Assembly: GCA_964589725.1 (NCBI GenBank)
Contig: CAZPUJ010000295.1
Coordinates: 1 to 51,315, forward strand
Direction: 5' to 3'
Origin: CAYSHJ01 sp964589725
GTDB taxonomy: Bacteria > Planctomycetota > Planctomycetia > Planctomycetales > Planctomycetaceae
DNA: 51,315 nt
Shown in pieces: positions 44,530 to 51,315 of the stretch (positions are counted from its first letter, which is position 1; every line of letters starts with the position of its first letter). The notes under the pieces are model-generated. The model had not been told where the DNA came from, ran no database searches, and worked only from the letters and a program-made list of their open reading frames with translations. Made by a program: the position numbers and the translations under genes.

Positions 44530-46785
44530 TCAATCCACAAACACGAACTCATTGCTGCTCATCAAGACGCGGGCCAGTGCGGACCACGCCTTGAGTTCCA
44601 CTTGGTCGGACGGTGTCTTCAGTTCCGCGAGCTTGTCACGGTATTGCTTCAGGAAGTCGGCGCATTCCTGCTGTTCATCGACGGAGGGTGAGCGATTCCA
44701 GGCGATCTGGTACGCGACGGCAATTCGAGCCTGTTCCTCCGACGCCATCGCGATCGTTCGTGCTGCGAACTTGGACGACTCCGCATGCGCGAGCGGATCG
44801 TTCATGACGAACAACGCTTGCAGCGGCGTCGTGCTGGGTAACCGCGCGCCGGTGCTGGAACTCGGATCGGCTCCGTCGAAGAGCGCCAGATACGGGTGCT
44901 TCTTCAGTCGCTGTTGCATCAGATAGATGCTGCGGCGACGCGTTTCGTACGCGGCGACAAACGGATTGTGCTGCGTCCAACCCCAAGTGTGCTGTGGCGG
45001 GAACGGATGCATCCCCGCCGGTGACTCATCCAGATCGCCCCCCACGAAGAGCAACGTGTCCCGAATGGACTCGGCATCCAAGCGGTAACGGTTGAACTTC
45101 CAGAACAGGTCGTTGTTTGGATCGAGCTGAGCGTTTTTGGCCAGCGCGGCGATTGCCGGGCCGTGTTCGGAACCGCTGGAGACCTGCCACGACTGCGACA
45201 GCAGAATCAGCTTGTGCATCGCCTTCACCGACCATCCGCTTTCCACGAAACGGCTCGCGAGAAAATCAAGCAGTTCGGGATGTGTTGGAGCTTGCCCACG
45301 AGTGCCGAAATCGTTCGGAGTCGGCACGATCCCGCGGCCGAAGTGGAATTGCCAGATGCGGTTCACCATCACGCGCGCGGTGAGCGGATTCTTCGGATCG
45401 GTGATCCACTCGGCGAGTTGCAGCCGACCGCTGGAAGCGGCGTCCTTCGGCAGCTCATTCCCGCCGAGGATCGCCGGGAAGTGACGAGGCACTTCATCAC
45501 CAAGTCGCTTGGGATCACCACGCAACTGCAATTTGGTATTGGCGGGTTTGCCTTCGGCAACAGCATAGGCCTCGCTGATGGCCGGCGCTTCCGCGACGAC
45601 CGTGGCTCGTATTTTCCGAGCCTCGGCCAGAGCCTTCGTCGCGGCATCGACGGCGGCCTTCTTGTCGGGGCCATCGGGTAACTTCTTCGCTTCGGCGTCC
45701 GCGACTTCGAGCGTCTTGATCTCGACGTCGATCACTGCGAGTTTCTCGCGATGCGGTGCCAGCAGCGCATCGATCTCCGCCTGAGTCATCAGCGGCACGA
45801 AGTCCGCCTGCTTCTTGTCAGCCTCGGCCCCGGGGAACGGGTATCGCGTGCTCTCGAAGATCCCATACAGGCCGTAGTAGTCGCTCATCGTGAAGGGATC
45901 GAACTTGTGGTCGTGGCAACGAGCACACGAGATACTCGATCCCAGAAACGCTCGCCCCAGATTGTCGATCGTGTCTTCCAGCGTGAGATGATGCTCGCCC
46001 AAACGGTCGCCGCCGAATCGCCGTGCGATGGCGAGATATCCGGTCGCGGTGATGCGTTCAAACCGCTCGGCTTCCGTTCCGCCGGGGAGTAAATCACCGG
46101 CGATCTGTTCGCGCAGGAATTGGTCATACGGCATGTTTCGGTTGAACGCGCGAATGACCCAATCGCGATACCTGTGAGCTTGCGGCACCGGATAATCCGA
46201 TGCGTTGCCGCAGGTGTCGGCGTATCGCACCACGTCGAGCCAGTGACGTCCCCACCGCTCACCATAGCGCGGCGAATCGAGCAGTCGATCGACGACCTTC
46301 TCGAAAGCCTGCGGCGACATGTCCGCCAGGAAGGCGTCCATCTCGGCAGGCGTTGGCGGCAGACCGGTGAGGTCGAATGTGACACGTCGCAGCAACGCTC
46401 GCAAATCGGCCGCAGGAGCTGGAGTCACGCCGGCCCCTTCCATCCGCGTCAGAATGAAGTGGTCCACGGCATTGCGTGGCCAGGTGGCGTTTCGCACTTT
46501 GGGAACCGCCGGATCTTGGACCGGCTGAAACGACCAAAACTTCCGTCCGTCTTCGAGACTCATCCCGACCGCCTCGGCAGAAGGCTCGGCCGCACGAACC
46601 ACACACGTTCGGCCAACCAGCAGAAGACACAGCAGCCCCGCGATCAGCGGTTTCACATCGCGGCGAAGCCGCAAAAGTAGGTTGGGACTCCGTCCCGACA
46701 TTCCTTGCAGAAGAATCGGGACGGAGTCCCAACCGACAAAATGCGCGGTCATCAAGTTCATCAGAAACACACGATCGAATCGCAT
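44530..46785 (-). CDS. DUF1549/DUF1553 (PSD1-type) protein with palindromic element in its leader
   Basis: About 751 residues from ATG 46785, which has AGAGG about 9 bases upstream. The leader is unusual: the first 40 residues include FVGWDSVPILLQGMSGRSPN, which is the translated palindrome at 46677-46734, before a signal peptide (LIAGLLCLLLVGRTCVVRAA). ATG 46701, inside the palindrome, would give a more ordinary leader. DUF1549 (about 95-310) contains VTFDLTGLPPTPAEMDAFL and the heme-like motif CARCHDHKFDPF; a coiled coil at about 340-400; DUF1553 (about 450-730) contains PLTARVMVNRIWQFHFGRGI. Paired with the DUF1501 gene downstream. Confidence 0.9.
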   Translation of the reverse strand: MRFDRVFLMNLMTAHFVGWDSVPILLQGMSGRSPNLLLRLRRDVKPLIAGLLCLLLVGRTCVVRAAEPSAEAVGMSLEDGRKFWSFQPVQDPAVPKVRNATWPRNAVDHFILTRMEGAGVTPAPAADLRALLRRVTFDLTGLPPTPAEMDAFLADMSPQAFEKVVDRLLDSPRYGERWGRHWLDVVRYADTCGNASDYPVPQAHRYRDWVIRAFNRNMPYDQFLREQIAGDLLPGGTEAERFERITATGYLAIARRFGGDRLGEHHLTLEDTIDNLGRAFLGSSISCARCHDHKFDPFTMSDYYGLYGIFESTRYPFPGAEADKKQADFVPLMTQAEIDALLAPHREKLAVIDVEIKTLEVADAEAKKLPDGPDKKAAVDAATKALAEARKIRATVVAEAPAISEAYAVAEGKPANTKLQLRGDPKRLGDEVPRHFPAILGGNELPKDAASSGRLQLAEWITDPKNPLTARVMVNRIWQFHFGRGIVPTPNDFGTRGQAPTHPELLDFLASRFVESGWSVKAMHKLILLSQSWQVSSGSEHGPAIAALAKNAQLDPNNDLFWKFNRYRLDAESIRDTLLFVGGDLDESPAGMHPFPPQHTWGWTQHNPFVAAYETRRRSIYLMQQRLKKHPYLALFDGADPSSSTGARLPSTTPLQALFVMNDPLAHAESSKFAARTIAMASEEQARIAVAYQIAWNRSPSVDEQQECADFLKQYRDKLAELKTPSDQVELKAWSALARVLMSSNEFVFVD
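46677..46734. repeat. Twin-hairpin element, GGTTGGGACTCC family, in the DUF1549/DUF1553 leader
   Basis: GTAG, then GGGAC-TCC-GTCCC and GGGAC-GGA-GTCCC. Translated as VGWDSVPIL...MSGRSPN near the N-terminus of the protein; contains a candidate ATG. Confidence 0.9.
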
Positions 46786-46841
46786 CGGAAAGTGACCTCT
46801 AAAAAAACGAACAACACAGCATCGCATGGTAACGGAAACCT

Positions 46842-46965
46842 GAAGCATCGCAGTATCTCGCATTGTTCGACGACGGTTTCGGCAGCGTCATCGTTGGCGC
46901 TGACCACGACGTGAACGTGGTTCGTGCGGACCACCGAAGGTCGTGTCTCTTTGAGCGGACATTTT
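46842..46965 (-). pseudogene. Fragment of a Y1-type (REP-associated/IS200-like) transposase
   Basis: The minus-strand frame reads VVRTNHVHVVVSANDDAAET, matching the central block of REP-associated tyrosine transposases and their IS200-like relatives, where NHVH supplies the HUH metal-binding pair. The expected N-terminal and catalytic-tyrosine portions are absent: upstream sequence is a TCGCGGAGCGA palindrome and downstream sequence is unrelated. The segment is therefore a relic. Its position among hairpin repeats is notable, because RAYT enzymes mobilise REP hairpins. Identification rests on a roughly 35-residue match from memory. Confidence 0.5.
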
Positions 46966-47060
46966 GTCGCGGAGCGACGATTGAACGTTTGACGTGTAGA
47001 CGCCAATGAATCGGGACGTCGATAACGTAACCACGGTTCAATCGTCGCTACGCGACAAAA
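46962..47060. repeat. Imperfect inverted repeat with TCGCGGAGCGACGATTGAAC
   Basis: Arms at 46962-46987 and 47034-47060, differing by a few bases. It borders the transposase relic. Confidence 0.75.
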
Positions 47061-47080
47061 ACGTTTGACGCGGGTTGACC

Positions 47081-47102
47081 GTGGGTTGAAACCCACGGCT
47101 AC
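47081..47102 (-). repeat. GTAGCCGTGGGTTTCAACCC hairpin
   Basis: Read on the minus strand: GTAG then GTGGGTTTCAACCCAC. The same unit appears in the opposite orientation at 47389-47410. Confidence 0.85.
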
Positions 47103-47364
47103 CGTCGGCGGTCGCTCCGCGACCAAAACAAACCACTCGCTGGTCCGTCGTGCTACTTGGTGATGCGGCACCAGGGGAGGGCGTCTTGGAGGTCGTCGAT
47201 CGCAGCGGAGGAGAGTGGGCACTCGGTGAGGTTCAGGGAGTTGAGCGTTTTGATTTGGGCGAGGTGCTTCAGGCCTGCGTCGGTGATGGGGGTGGCGTTG
47301 AGGTGCAGCGTTTCCAGCGCGGGGAGTTCGGCGAGCGCGGCCAACCCGGCGTCCGTGAGGCGCC

Positions 47365-47410
47365 TTTGTCGCGGAGCGACATTCGATGGTAGCCGTGGGT
47401 TTCAACCCAC
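47365..47410. repeat. TCGCGGAGCGA / GTAGCCGTGGG element disrupting an LRR
   Basis: A GTCGC-GGA-GCGAC hairpin next to the GTAGCC-GTGGG hairpin. It occupies the place of one LRR strand and the reading frame shifts across it. Confidence 0.8.
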
Positions 47411-47636
47411 TTGGGCAGCCGTTTCAGTGATTCCAGCCCGGCCGTCGTGGTAGCAGTGTCATTCAACGCGAGAATGCCCAACTCCGTTAGTTCCGATAGT
47501 GACGGCAACCCGGCATCGGTGATTTTGGTGTTGCTGAGGATGAGGCTTTGCAACTGCTTCAGTTCGCCGAGCTGCGCGAGGTCTTGGTCCTCAAGTGGCA
47601 AACCGGTGAGGTTCAGCACTCGCAATCTCGGTAGCC

Positions 47637-47708
47637 GCGCTGTGCGCGGGTCCGGCGCTGTGCGCGAGTCTGGCGCTGTGCGCGGGTCTGGCGCTGTGCG
47701 CGGGTCTC
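47637..47708. repeat. Four tandem 18-base units
   Basis: GCGCTGTGCGCGGGTCTG and close variants repeated four times without spacers, each coding six residues (PDPRTA or PDSRTA) on the minus strand. The last unit is the edge of the next element. Confidence 0.9.
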
Positions 47709-47822
47709 CTGACCCCGCACTGGCGTTGGACCGCAGGTCTCCCTTGGTCTTCTCGGATTCGCCGCTCGGAGGAGACCTGCGGTCGGCGGGAGCGGCGGGG
47801 TCGGGAGACCCGCGCCGAGCGC
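47691..47822. repeat. GSPDP-type palindromic element, copy in LRR tail
   Basis: Four hairpins: GGGTC-TCCT-GACCC and GGGTC-GGGA-GACCC at the outside, GACC-GCA-GGTC and GACC-TGC-GGTC inside. Minus translation RRGSPDPAAPADRRSP...KGDLRS...AGSGDPRTA. Confidence 0.9.
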
Positions 47823-47871
47823 GACCAAGGAGGTGTGTCAGGCAGGCTCCGGTGAGGCTGGCGTTGTGGAG

Positions 47872-50730
47872 TTAAAGGTCGCGGAGCGTGGTGCAGTCGG
47901 CGAGGCGGACGAGGTCGGCGTCTTTCAGCGTGGCCAGCCCGGAGAGATCGACCCCGGTCAGCAACACCGGGCCGGCTCCAAATGGCGCTGTGCGCGGGTC
48001 TCCTGACCCCGCACCGGCGTTGGACCGCAGGTCTCCCTTGGTCTTCGCGGATTCGTCGCTCGTTGGAGACCTGCGGTCGGCGGGTGCGGCGGGGTCGGGA
48101 GACCCGCGCCGAGCGCTGGCGTCGAGCCACTCGGCTCCGCAGCCGGCCACCTGCACCTTGCCACCCACGCTCAACACCCACTCCGCCACCGCTCGATGAT
48201 CCGCCCCATCCCACACCACCTGACACGCAGGATTCGACTCCAGAAAATCGGCGAGGCCAAGGGGCGTGACGGCTGTGTGGTTCACGTCAAGAAATTTCAA
48301 CTTCGGTGCCGCAGCCAACTGTTCCAGTCCCGTGTCCGACACTTCACGATTCTCCGGGACGGCAAGAACTTCCAGTTTGGGAAGCCGACAGAATGCGGCG
48401 AGGTCGGCATCGACCAGATTTGAGCCGGTGAGATACATGGCGGCGAGGTTTGGCAGGCGGTCTGGCAGGTTTGCCCATGTTGCATGCCGGGCAGAACTAC
48501 CTGCAAAGACCAGCGATTCGAGGTTCGTGGCTCGCTGAAGCAATCGCAGATGTGCGTCGTTCCCGCCGTCATAGAGATGGACCCCTCGCACTGTGGATGT
48601 GGCCAAGAAATTCGCCAGTGCTGGAGTGAATTTGTCCGCTGAGATTCCCAAGTTGGTCAACGGCCGTCTTCTCGCGACTTCTAAGACACCACGATCTGTC
48701 ATGCCCGAATACTCAACTTGTAACCCAATCAACGCGGGCAGTCCGGCGAAGGTCTCACAGGCGGCGTCTGTGAGTTTTGGACACAAAGTGAAATGAACGA
48801 TACGCAGACGTTTGAGGGACGGAAGAAACCGTTTGACCTCAACATCATCAATTCTTTCGTTGTGGACGTTTATGCCGAAAACTTCAAATGGCGATGTCGG
48901 TATTTTCGATCCGGGTTTAACGACATGCTCGGCACCATGCGCATCCAGAATCCCAATCGAGTCATCACGTCCACCAAAGGACAACGCCCACTCGGCCGCC
49001 GCGCGGTCGGGGTCGGCTGGGATTTGCGATTTGGAATTTGAGATTTGAGATTTCCGATTTGAGATTTCCGATTTGGAATTCGGCGCGTCGTGCTGGTTGG
49101 CGGTCTCGGTGAGGCTGGCGTCCCGCTTCAGGAACGGGGGCAGAAACACGCTCAGCAGGACGATCGCGAGGATCGCGCCGACGATCAGCAACGGGCGGTG
49201 CGCTGTGCGCGGGTCTCCTGACCCCGCACTGGAGCTGGACCGCAGGTCTCCCTTTGTGTTCGTGGAATCGTCGTTCGTTGGAGACCTGCGGTCGGCGGGA
49301 GCGGCGGGGTCGGGAGACCCGCGCCGAGCGCGCACGTTTTCAACGTGCTCGGTGACGGGCACGCTGGAAACGTGTCCCACGGTGAGCGGCTCGGGCGCGC
49401 GAGACTCCTCACTCGGCGAGTCTGTGCAGGAATTGGCGAGCGGGGCGGCGTCAGCCCTCCGGTGGTCTCGATCGCCGCTGAGAACCAGGGGGGCTGACGC
49501 CGCCCCGCTCGCCTGAGCGCGTTGTTGCGGAACCACCGTCGAAGCGAATGGATCGCTTGGGGTCGGCGCACTACTGGAACTCGCGAGGAGAGCGGGGAGG
49601 TTGTGTCCCACACAGAACGGGGCGAGCGCGGTGGCGACTTCGCGCGGTGTGGCGAAGCGGGCGGCGGGCTGCTTCTCCAACAGCCGAGCGACCAGCGCGG
49701 ACAGCTCGGCCGGCACATCGGGGCGGCGGTCGAGCAGCTTCGGGGCCGGCGTGAAGGAATGCGCAAACATCTTCTTCGCCGCCGTGTTCAGCGACGGGCC
49801 GGCAAACGGCGGCTCCGTGGTCAGCAGACGAAACAGCGTACAACCCAGACTGTACAGGTCGGCTCGAATATCGACGGCGTGCGTGTCGGCCAGTTGTTCG
49901 GGAGCAATGTAGTCCAACGTCCCCATCACCTGCCCGGTCGATGTCAGCTCCGCCCCCGGCTGATCGCCGAGCAGAAGCGCGAGACCGAGGTCGAGAATTT
50001 TGAGAGTGGGGTTGATCGAAAGAGGGGGAGAGGGGGCGATGGGGAGAGGGGGAGAAACCGCAGCTCTCTCCCCATCACCCCCTCTCCCACTCACCCCCTC
50101 TTCACGGAGCGCGCGTGACGACTCTGAAGAAACGCGAGACGCGGACACCGGCTCCCACGCCAACATCAAATTGCTTGGCTTGATGTCGCGATGCACGAGG
50201 CCGTGCTCGAAGGCATGTTGCAGGCCGAGCGCCGTCTGTCGCATCAGCTCGCAGGCGTCAGCGATTGGGAACGGGCCGACTTTCTTCGATAGCTCCGCCA
50301 ACTCGATCCCTGCGACGTACTCCATCACGAGGTAATGCGTGCCGGCTTCCTCGCCCGCGTCGTGAGCTTCAATGATGTGCGGATGCCGCAACTGCCCGAC
50401 CGCTTCCATCTCGCGATTGAACCGCGCGACGGCCGCCACGTCGGATGTCTTCTCTTGAGGCAACAGTTTCACCGCGACGAACTTCTTCAACCGCGTGTGC
50501 TTCGCCTTCCAAACCGACCCCATGCCACCCTGGCCGAGCAGTTCGAGCAAGTCGTAATCGCGAATGCGCTGCCCGGCTGCAGCCTTCAGACCGGCCGCGG
50601 AGCCGGCACTGCCGGCGAGCGACTTGTTCGTCTCATCCCCCGCGCTGGACTGGCTGGGAAACGACGGCTGCGAGCGTTCCGCATCCACCGGCTGTGTCGC
50701 TCGATCAGATTTGTCATCGGAAGCCGTCAT
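47872..50730 (-). CDS. Membrane Ser/Thr protein kinase with LRR sensor, carrying in-frame palindromic inserts
   Basis: About 952 residues from ATG 50730. Kinase domain about 60-370: glycine loop LGQGGMGSVWKAKH, VAVKLLP lysine, catalytic loop HRDIKPSN (Asp about 182), DLG instead of DFG (Asp about 247), APE as APEQL. Some 60 residues separate HRDIKPSN from DLG where about 13 is normal; the excess (GVSGRGGDGERAAVSPPLPI and flanks) is the translated palindrome at 50021-50101. Residues about 400-510 are low-complexity and include further translated elements. One membrane segment (LLIVGAILAIVLLSVFLPPF, about 512-533) precedes an external LRR-like region (about 600-900). The C-terminus stops at a TAA where the LRRs continue in frame, so the gene looks truncated. 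DUF1501 gene lies 37 bases upstream. Confidence 0.88.
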   Translation of the reverse strand: MTASDDKSDRATQPVDAERSQPSFPSQSSAGDETNKSLAGSAGSAAGLKAAAGQRIRDYDLLELLGQGGMGSVWKAKHTRLKKFVAVKLLPQEKTSDVAAVARFNREMEAVGQLRHPHIIEAHDAGEEAGTHYLVMEYVAGIELAELSKKVGPFPIADACELMRQTALGLQHAFEHGLVHRDIKPSNLMLAWEPVSASRVSSESSRALREEGVSGRGGDGERAAVSPPLPIAPSPPLSINPTLKILDLGLALLLGDQPGAELTSTGQVMGTLDYIAPEQLADTHAVDIRADLYSLGCTLFRLLTTEPPFAGPSLNTAAKKMFAHSFTPAPKLLDRRPDVPAELSALVARLLEKQPAARFATPREVATALAPFCVGHNLPALLASSSSAPTPSDPFASTVVPQQRAQASGAASAPLVLSGDRDHRRADAAPLANSCTDSPSEESRAPEPLTVGHVSSVPVTEHVENVRARRGSPDPAAPADRRSPTNDDSTNTKGDLRSSSSAGSGDPRTAHRPLLIVGAILAIVLLSVFLPPFLKRDASLTETANQHDAPNSKSEISNRKSQISNSKSQIPADPDRAAAEWALSFGGRDDSIGILDAHGAEHVVKPGSKIPTSPFEVFGINVHNERIDDVEVKRFLPSLKRLRIVHFTLCPKLTDAACETFAGLPALIGLQVEYSGMTDRGVLEVARRRPLTNLGISADKFTPALANFLATSTVRGVHLYDGGNDAHLRLLQRATNLESLVFAGSSARHATWANLPDRLPNLAAMYLTGSNLVDADLAAFCRLPKLEVLAVPENREVSDTGLEQLAAAPKLKFLDVNHTAVTPLGLADFLESNPACQVVWDGADHRAVAEWVLSVGGKVQVAGCGAEWLDASARRGSPDPAAPADRRSPTSDESAKTKGDLRSNAGAGSGDPRTAPFGAGPVLLTGVDLSGLATLKDADLVRLADCTTLRDL
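47985..48116. repeat. GSPDP-type palindromic element in kinase C-terminus
   Basis: Same four-hairpin layout as 47691, in frame near the C-terminal end of the kinase. Confidence 0.92.
49020..49080 (-). repeat. AAATC-rich direct repeats after the kinase membrane segment
   Basis: Units of the type AAATCTCAAAT repeated five times or so, translated as NSKSEISNRKSQISNSKSQI. Same family as the core of the element at 30298. Confidence 0.88.
49200..49331. repeat. GSPDP-type palindromic element just before the kinase membrane segment
   Basis: Same layout; the encoded residues end about 3 residues before LLIVGAILA. Confidence 0.92.
49435..49513. repeat. Twin-hairpin element, GGCGAGCGGGGCGGCG family, in kinase linker
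   Basis: Third copy of the family. It is translated as QASGAASAPL...RADAAPLANS, a different frame from the two copies in the FecR-VIT gene. Confidence 0.9.
50021..50101. repeat. G/A-rich palindrome inserted in the kinase catalytic core
   Basis: GAGGGGGAGAGGGGG... pairs with ...CCCCCTCTCCCACTCACCC. In frame between HRDIKPSN and DLG of the kinase; related to the intergenic element at 15032. Confidence 0.88.
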
Positions 50731-50767
50731 GCGGGACACTTCCCAATGAATTGGCAGGCCGTATCGC

Positions 50768-51315
50768 TCAGCTCATCAGCAGCGGGAACGGATCGCCCTT
50801 CGTTAGTTGGAACGGGCGGTTCTGTTGATCGTGCTGTTCCGTGTGCGGGTCGATGCCGAGCATGTGGTAGATCGTGGCCACGAAGTCCGCCGGGCCGACT
50901 GGATTCTCGGCCGGGTACGCGCCGAGTTTGTCCGAAGCTCCGTAAGTCTGTCCGCCTTGAATGCCGTCTCCGGCGAACAGGACGTTGTAGAGTTCCGGCC
51001 AATGCTCGCGACCACCATTGCGGAGCGTCACTTTCGGTGAGCGTCCGAACTCAGAAGCGACGACGACCAGCGTCTCGGCGAGTTCACCGGTCGCAGCCAA
51101 GTCGGTCATGAGTGCGTAGAACGCGCGGTCGAACGCCGGGATCAGTTCTTCTTTCAGCGCGGTGAAATTGTTCCAGTGAGTGTCCCAGGCAAAACCGTTC
51201 TTGCCTTGAGTCCGTTGCCAGTTACATTGCACCAGCCGCGTTCCCGCTTGTAGCAGCCGGCGGCCCAGCAGCACCGACTGACCGAACAAGTTGCGGCCGT
51301 ATCGTTCGCGGATCG
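50768..51315 (-). CDS. DUF1501 domain protein, C-terminal part (cut by window edge)
   Basis: About 182 residues visible; the N-terminus lies outside the window. Recognisable blocks are IRERYGRNLFGQSVLLGRRL, ETLVVVASEFGRSPKVTL, HWPELYNVLFAGDGIQGG and ADFVATIYHMLGIDPHTE, and the C-terminal motif GDPFPLLMS. It is the third DUF1501 gene of the window and lies directly upstream of the LRR kinase on the same strand. Confidence 0.92.
   Translation of the reverse strand, partial: IRERYGRNLFGQSVLLGRRLLQAGTRLVQCNWQRTQGKNGFAWDTHWNNFTALKEELIPAFDRAFYALMTDLAATGELAETLVVVASEFGRSPKVTLRNGGREHWPELYNVLFAGDGIQGGQTYGASDKLGAYPAENPVGPADFVATIYHMLGIDPHTEQHDQQNRPFQLTKGDPFPLLMS

Larger units (their letters stand above)
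46786..47152. other. Intergenic region with transposase relic and repeat remnants
   Basis: Contains the transposase fragment (46842-46965), an imperfect inverted repeat with TCGCGGAGCGA at 46962-47060, and a GTAGCC-type hairpin at 47081-47102. Nothing else codes convincingly. It separates the broken leucine-rich tail of the kinase from the DUF1549/DUF1553 gene. Confidence 0.55.
47153..47871 (-). pseudogene. Disrupted leucine-rich-repeat tail of the kinase gene
   Basis: Directly after the TAA at 47872-47874 the same frame continues with LHNASLTGACLTHLLG, a repeat-derived block, then LRR units (LRVLNLTGLPLEDQDLAQLG, LQSLILSNTKITDAGLPSL, LGILALNDTATTTAGLESL). At about 47410-47365 a GTAGCC/TCGCGGAGCGA palindrome interrupts the next repeat, and the LRRs resume in another frame (RLTDAGLAALAELPALETL...SLNLTECPLSSAAIDDL) to a stop at 47153. 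One nonsense codon and one frameshift thus separate this tail from the kinase. It may be silent, or the kinase may simply have been shortened. Confidence 0.72.

Noticed and set aside
46761..47405. Complete 214-residue minus-strand gene across the transposase relic
   Set aside because: Only about 35 residues match the transposase; the rest is arginine/proline-rich frame noise over repeats and the LRR tail.
47637..49331. CRISPR-like impression from repeated GTGCGCGGGTCTC blocks
   Set aside because: Units are tandem or long palindromes inside coding sequence, without unique spacers of constant length or cas genes.

Overview
The window is chromosomal DNA of a planctomycete (phylum Planctomycetota). 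The marks are three DUF1501 genes (one cut by the window edge), two DUF1549/DUF1553 genes, one DUF1592 and one DUF1552 gene, two ECF sigma/protein kinase or sigma/anti-sigma type loci, a PPC-domain protein, a TIGR03067-plus-HEAT protein, a DUF4394 protein with an LExR-type leader, and a Tat-exported Gfo/Idh/MocA oxidoreductase. DNA is GC-rich. I see no rRNA, tRNA, CRISPR array, phage module or intact insertion sequence.

Layout. 1-1.1 kb: ECF sigma factor and the N-terminus of a Ser/Thr kinase (minus). 1.1-4 kb: non-coding leader with a possible 17-codon ORF, then a DUF4394/Calx-beta surface protein (plus). 4-7 kb: a tight minus-strand operon of a UPF1-like helicase, a 38-codon ORF and RNA 3'-phosphate cyclase (rtcA). 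7.2-8.6 kb: a two-domain C39-like/gluzincin protease. 8.8-15 kb: a minus-strand DUF1549-PPC-DUF1501 cluster. 15.4-19.1 kb: a plus-strand ABC operon with two ATPase/permease pairs joined by stop-start overlaps. 19.2-27.7 kb: cytochrome P450, DUF1592 cytochrome-like protein, an ECF sigma factor overlapping a membrane-anchored partner, and a DUF1552 protein (all plus). 27.9-35.4 kb: a third ECF sigma factor upstream of a 2244-residue FecR-VIT protein (minus). 35.9-38.6 kb: gamma-glutamyltransferase and a beta-propeller protein (plus). 38.6-46.8 kb: HEAT protein, oxidoreductase, DUF1501 and DUF1549/DUF1553 (minus). 46.8-51.3 kb: a transposase relic, a Ser/Thr kinase with a broken leucine-rich tail, and a partial DUF1501 gene (minus).

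The most striking signal is not a gene. About thirty short palindromic elements of roughly ten families are scattered through the window. Most share one design: two small hairpins whose loops are reverse complements of each other, so the whole unit is an inverted repeat. Several are bounded by GTAG or GGAG. Stem sequences differ between copies while staying paired; loops stay constant. This is the architecture of REP doublets (REPINs), which in other bacteria are extragenic and linked to RAYT (Y1 HUH) transposases. Here many lie inside reading frames and are translated without breaking the frame: three in the DUF1592 gene, seven or more in the FecR-VIT gene, and several in the LRR kinase, one of them between its catalytic loop and DLG motif. 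Others sit at 3' gene ends, where their first bases supply the stop codon. A fragment of a Y1-type transposase carrying the NHVH motif lies at about 46.9 kb. In-frame REPIN-like elements are my main candidate for an under-described system.

Many gene products appear exported (Sec, Tat or lipoprotein-like N-termini) and belong to the c-type cytochrome-like/DUF1501 surface repertoire of planctomycetes, whose biochemical roles remain largely unknown. Start sites were chosen from Shine-Dalgarno spacing, overlaps and signal peptides, and are less certain than stops.
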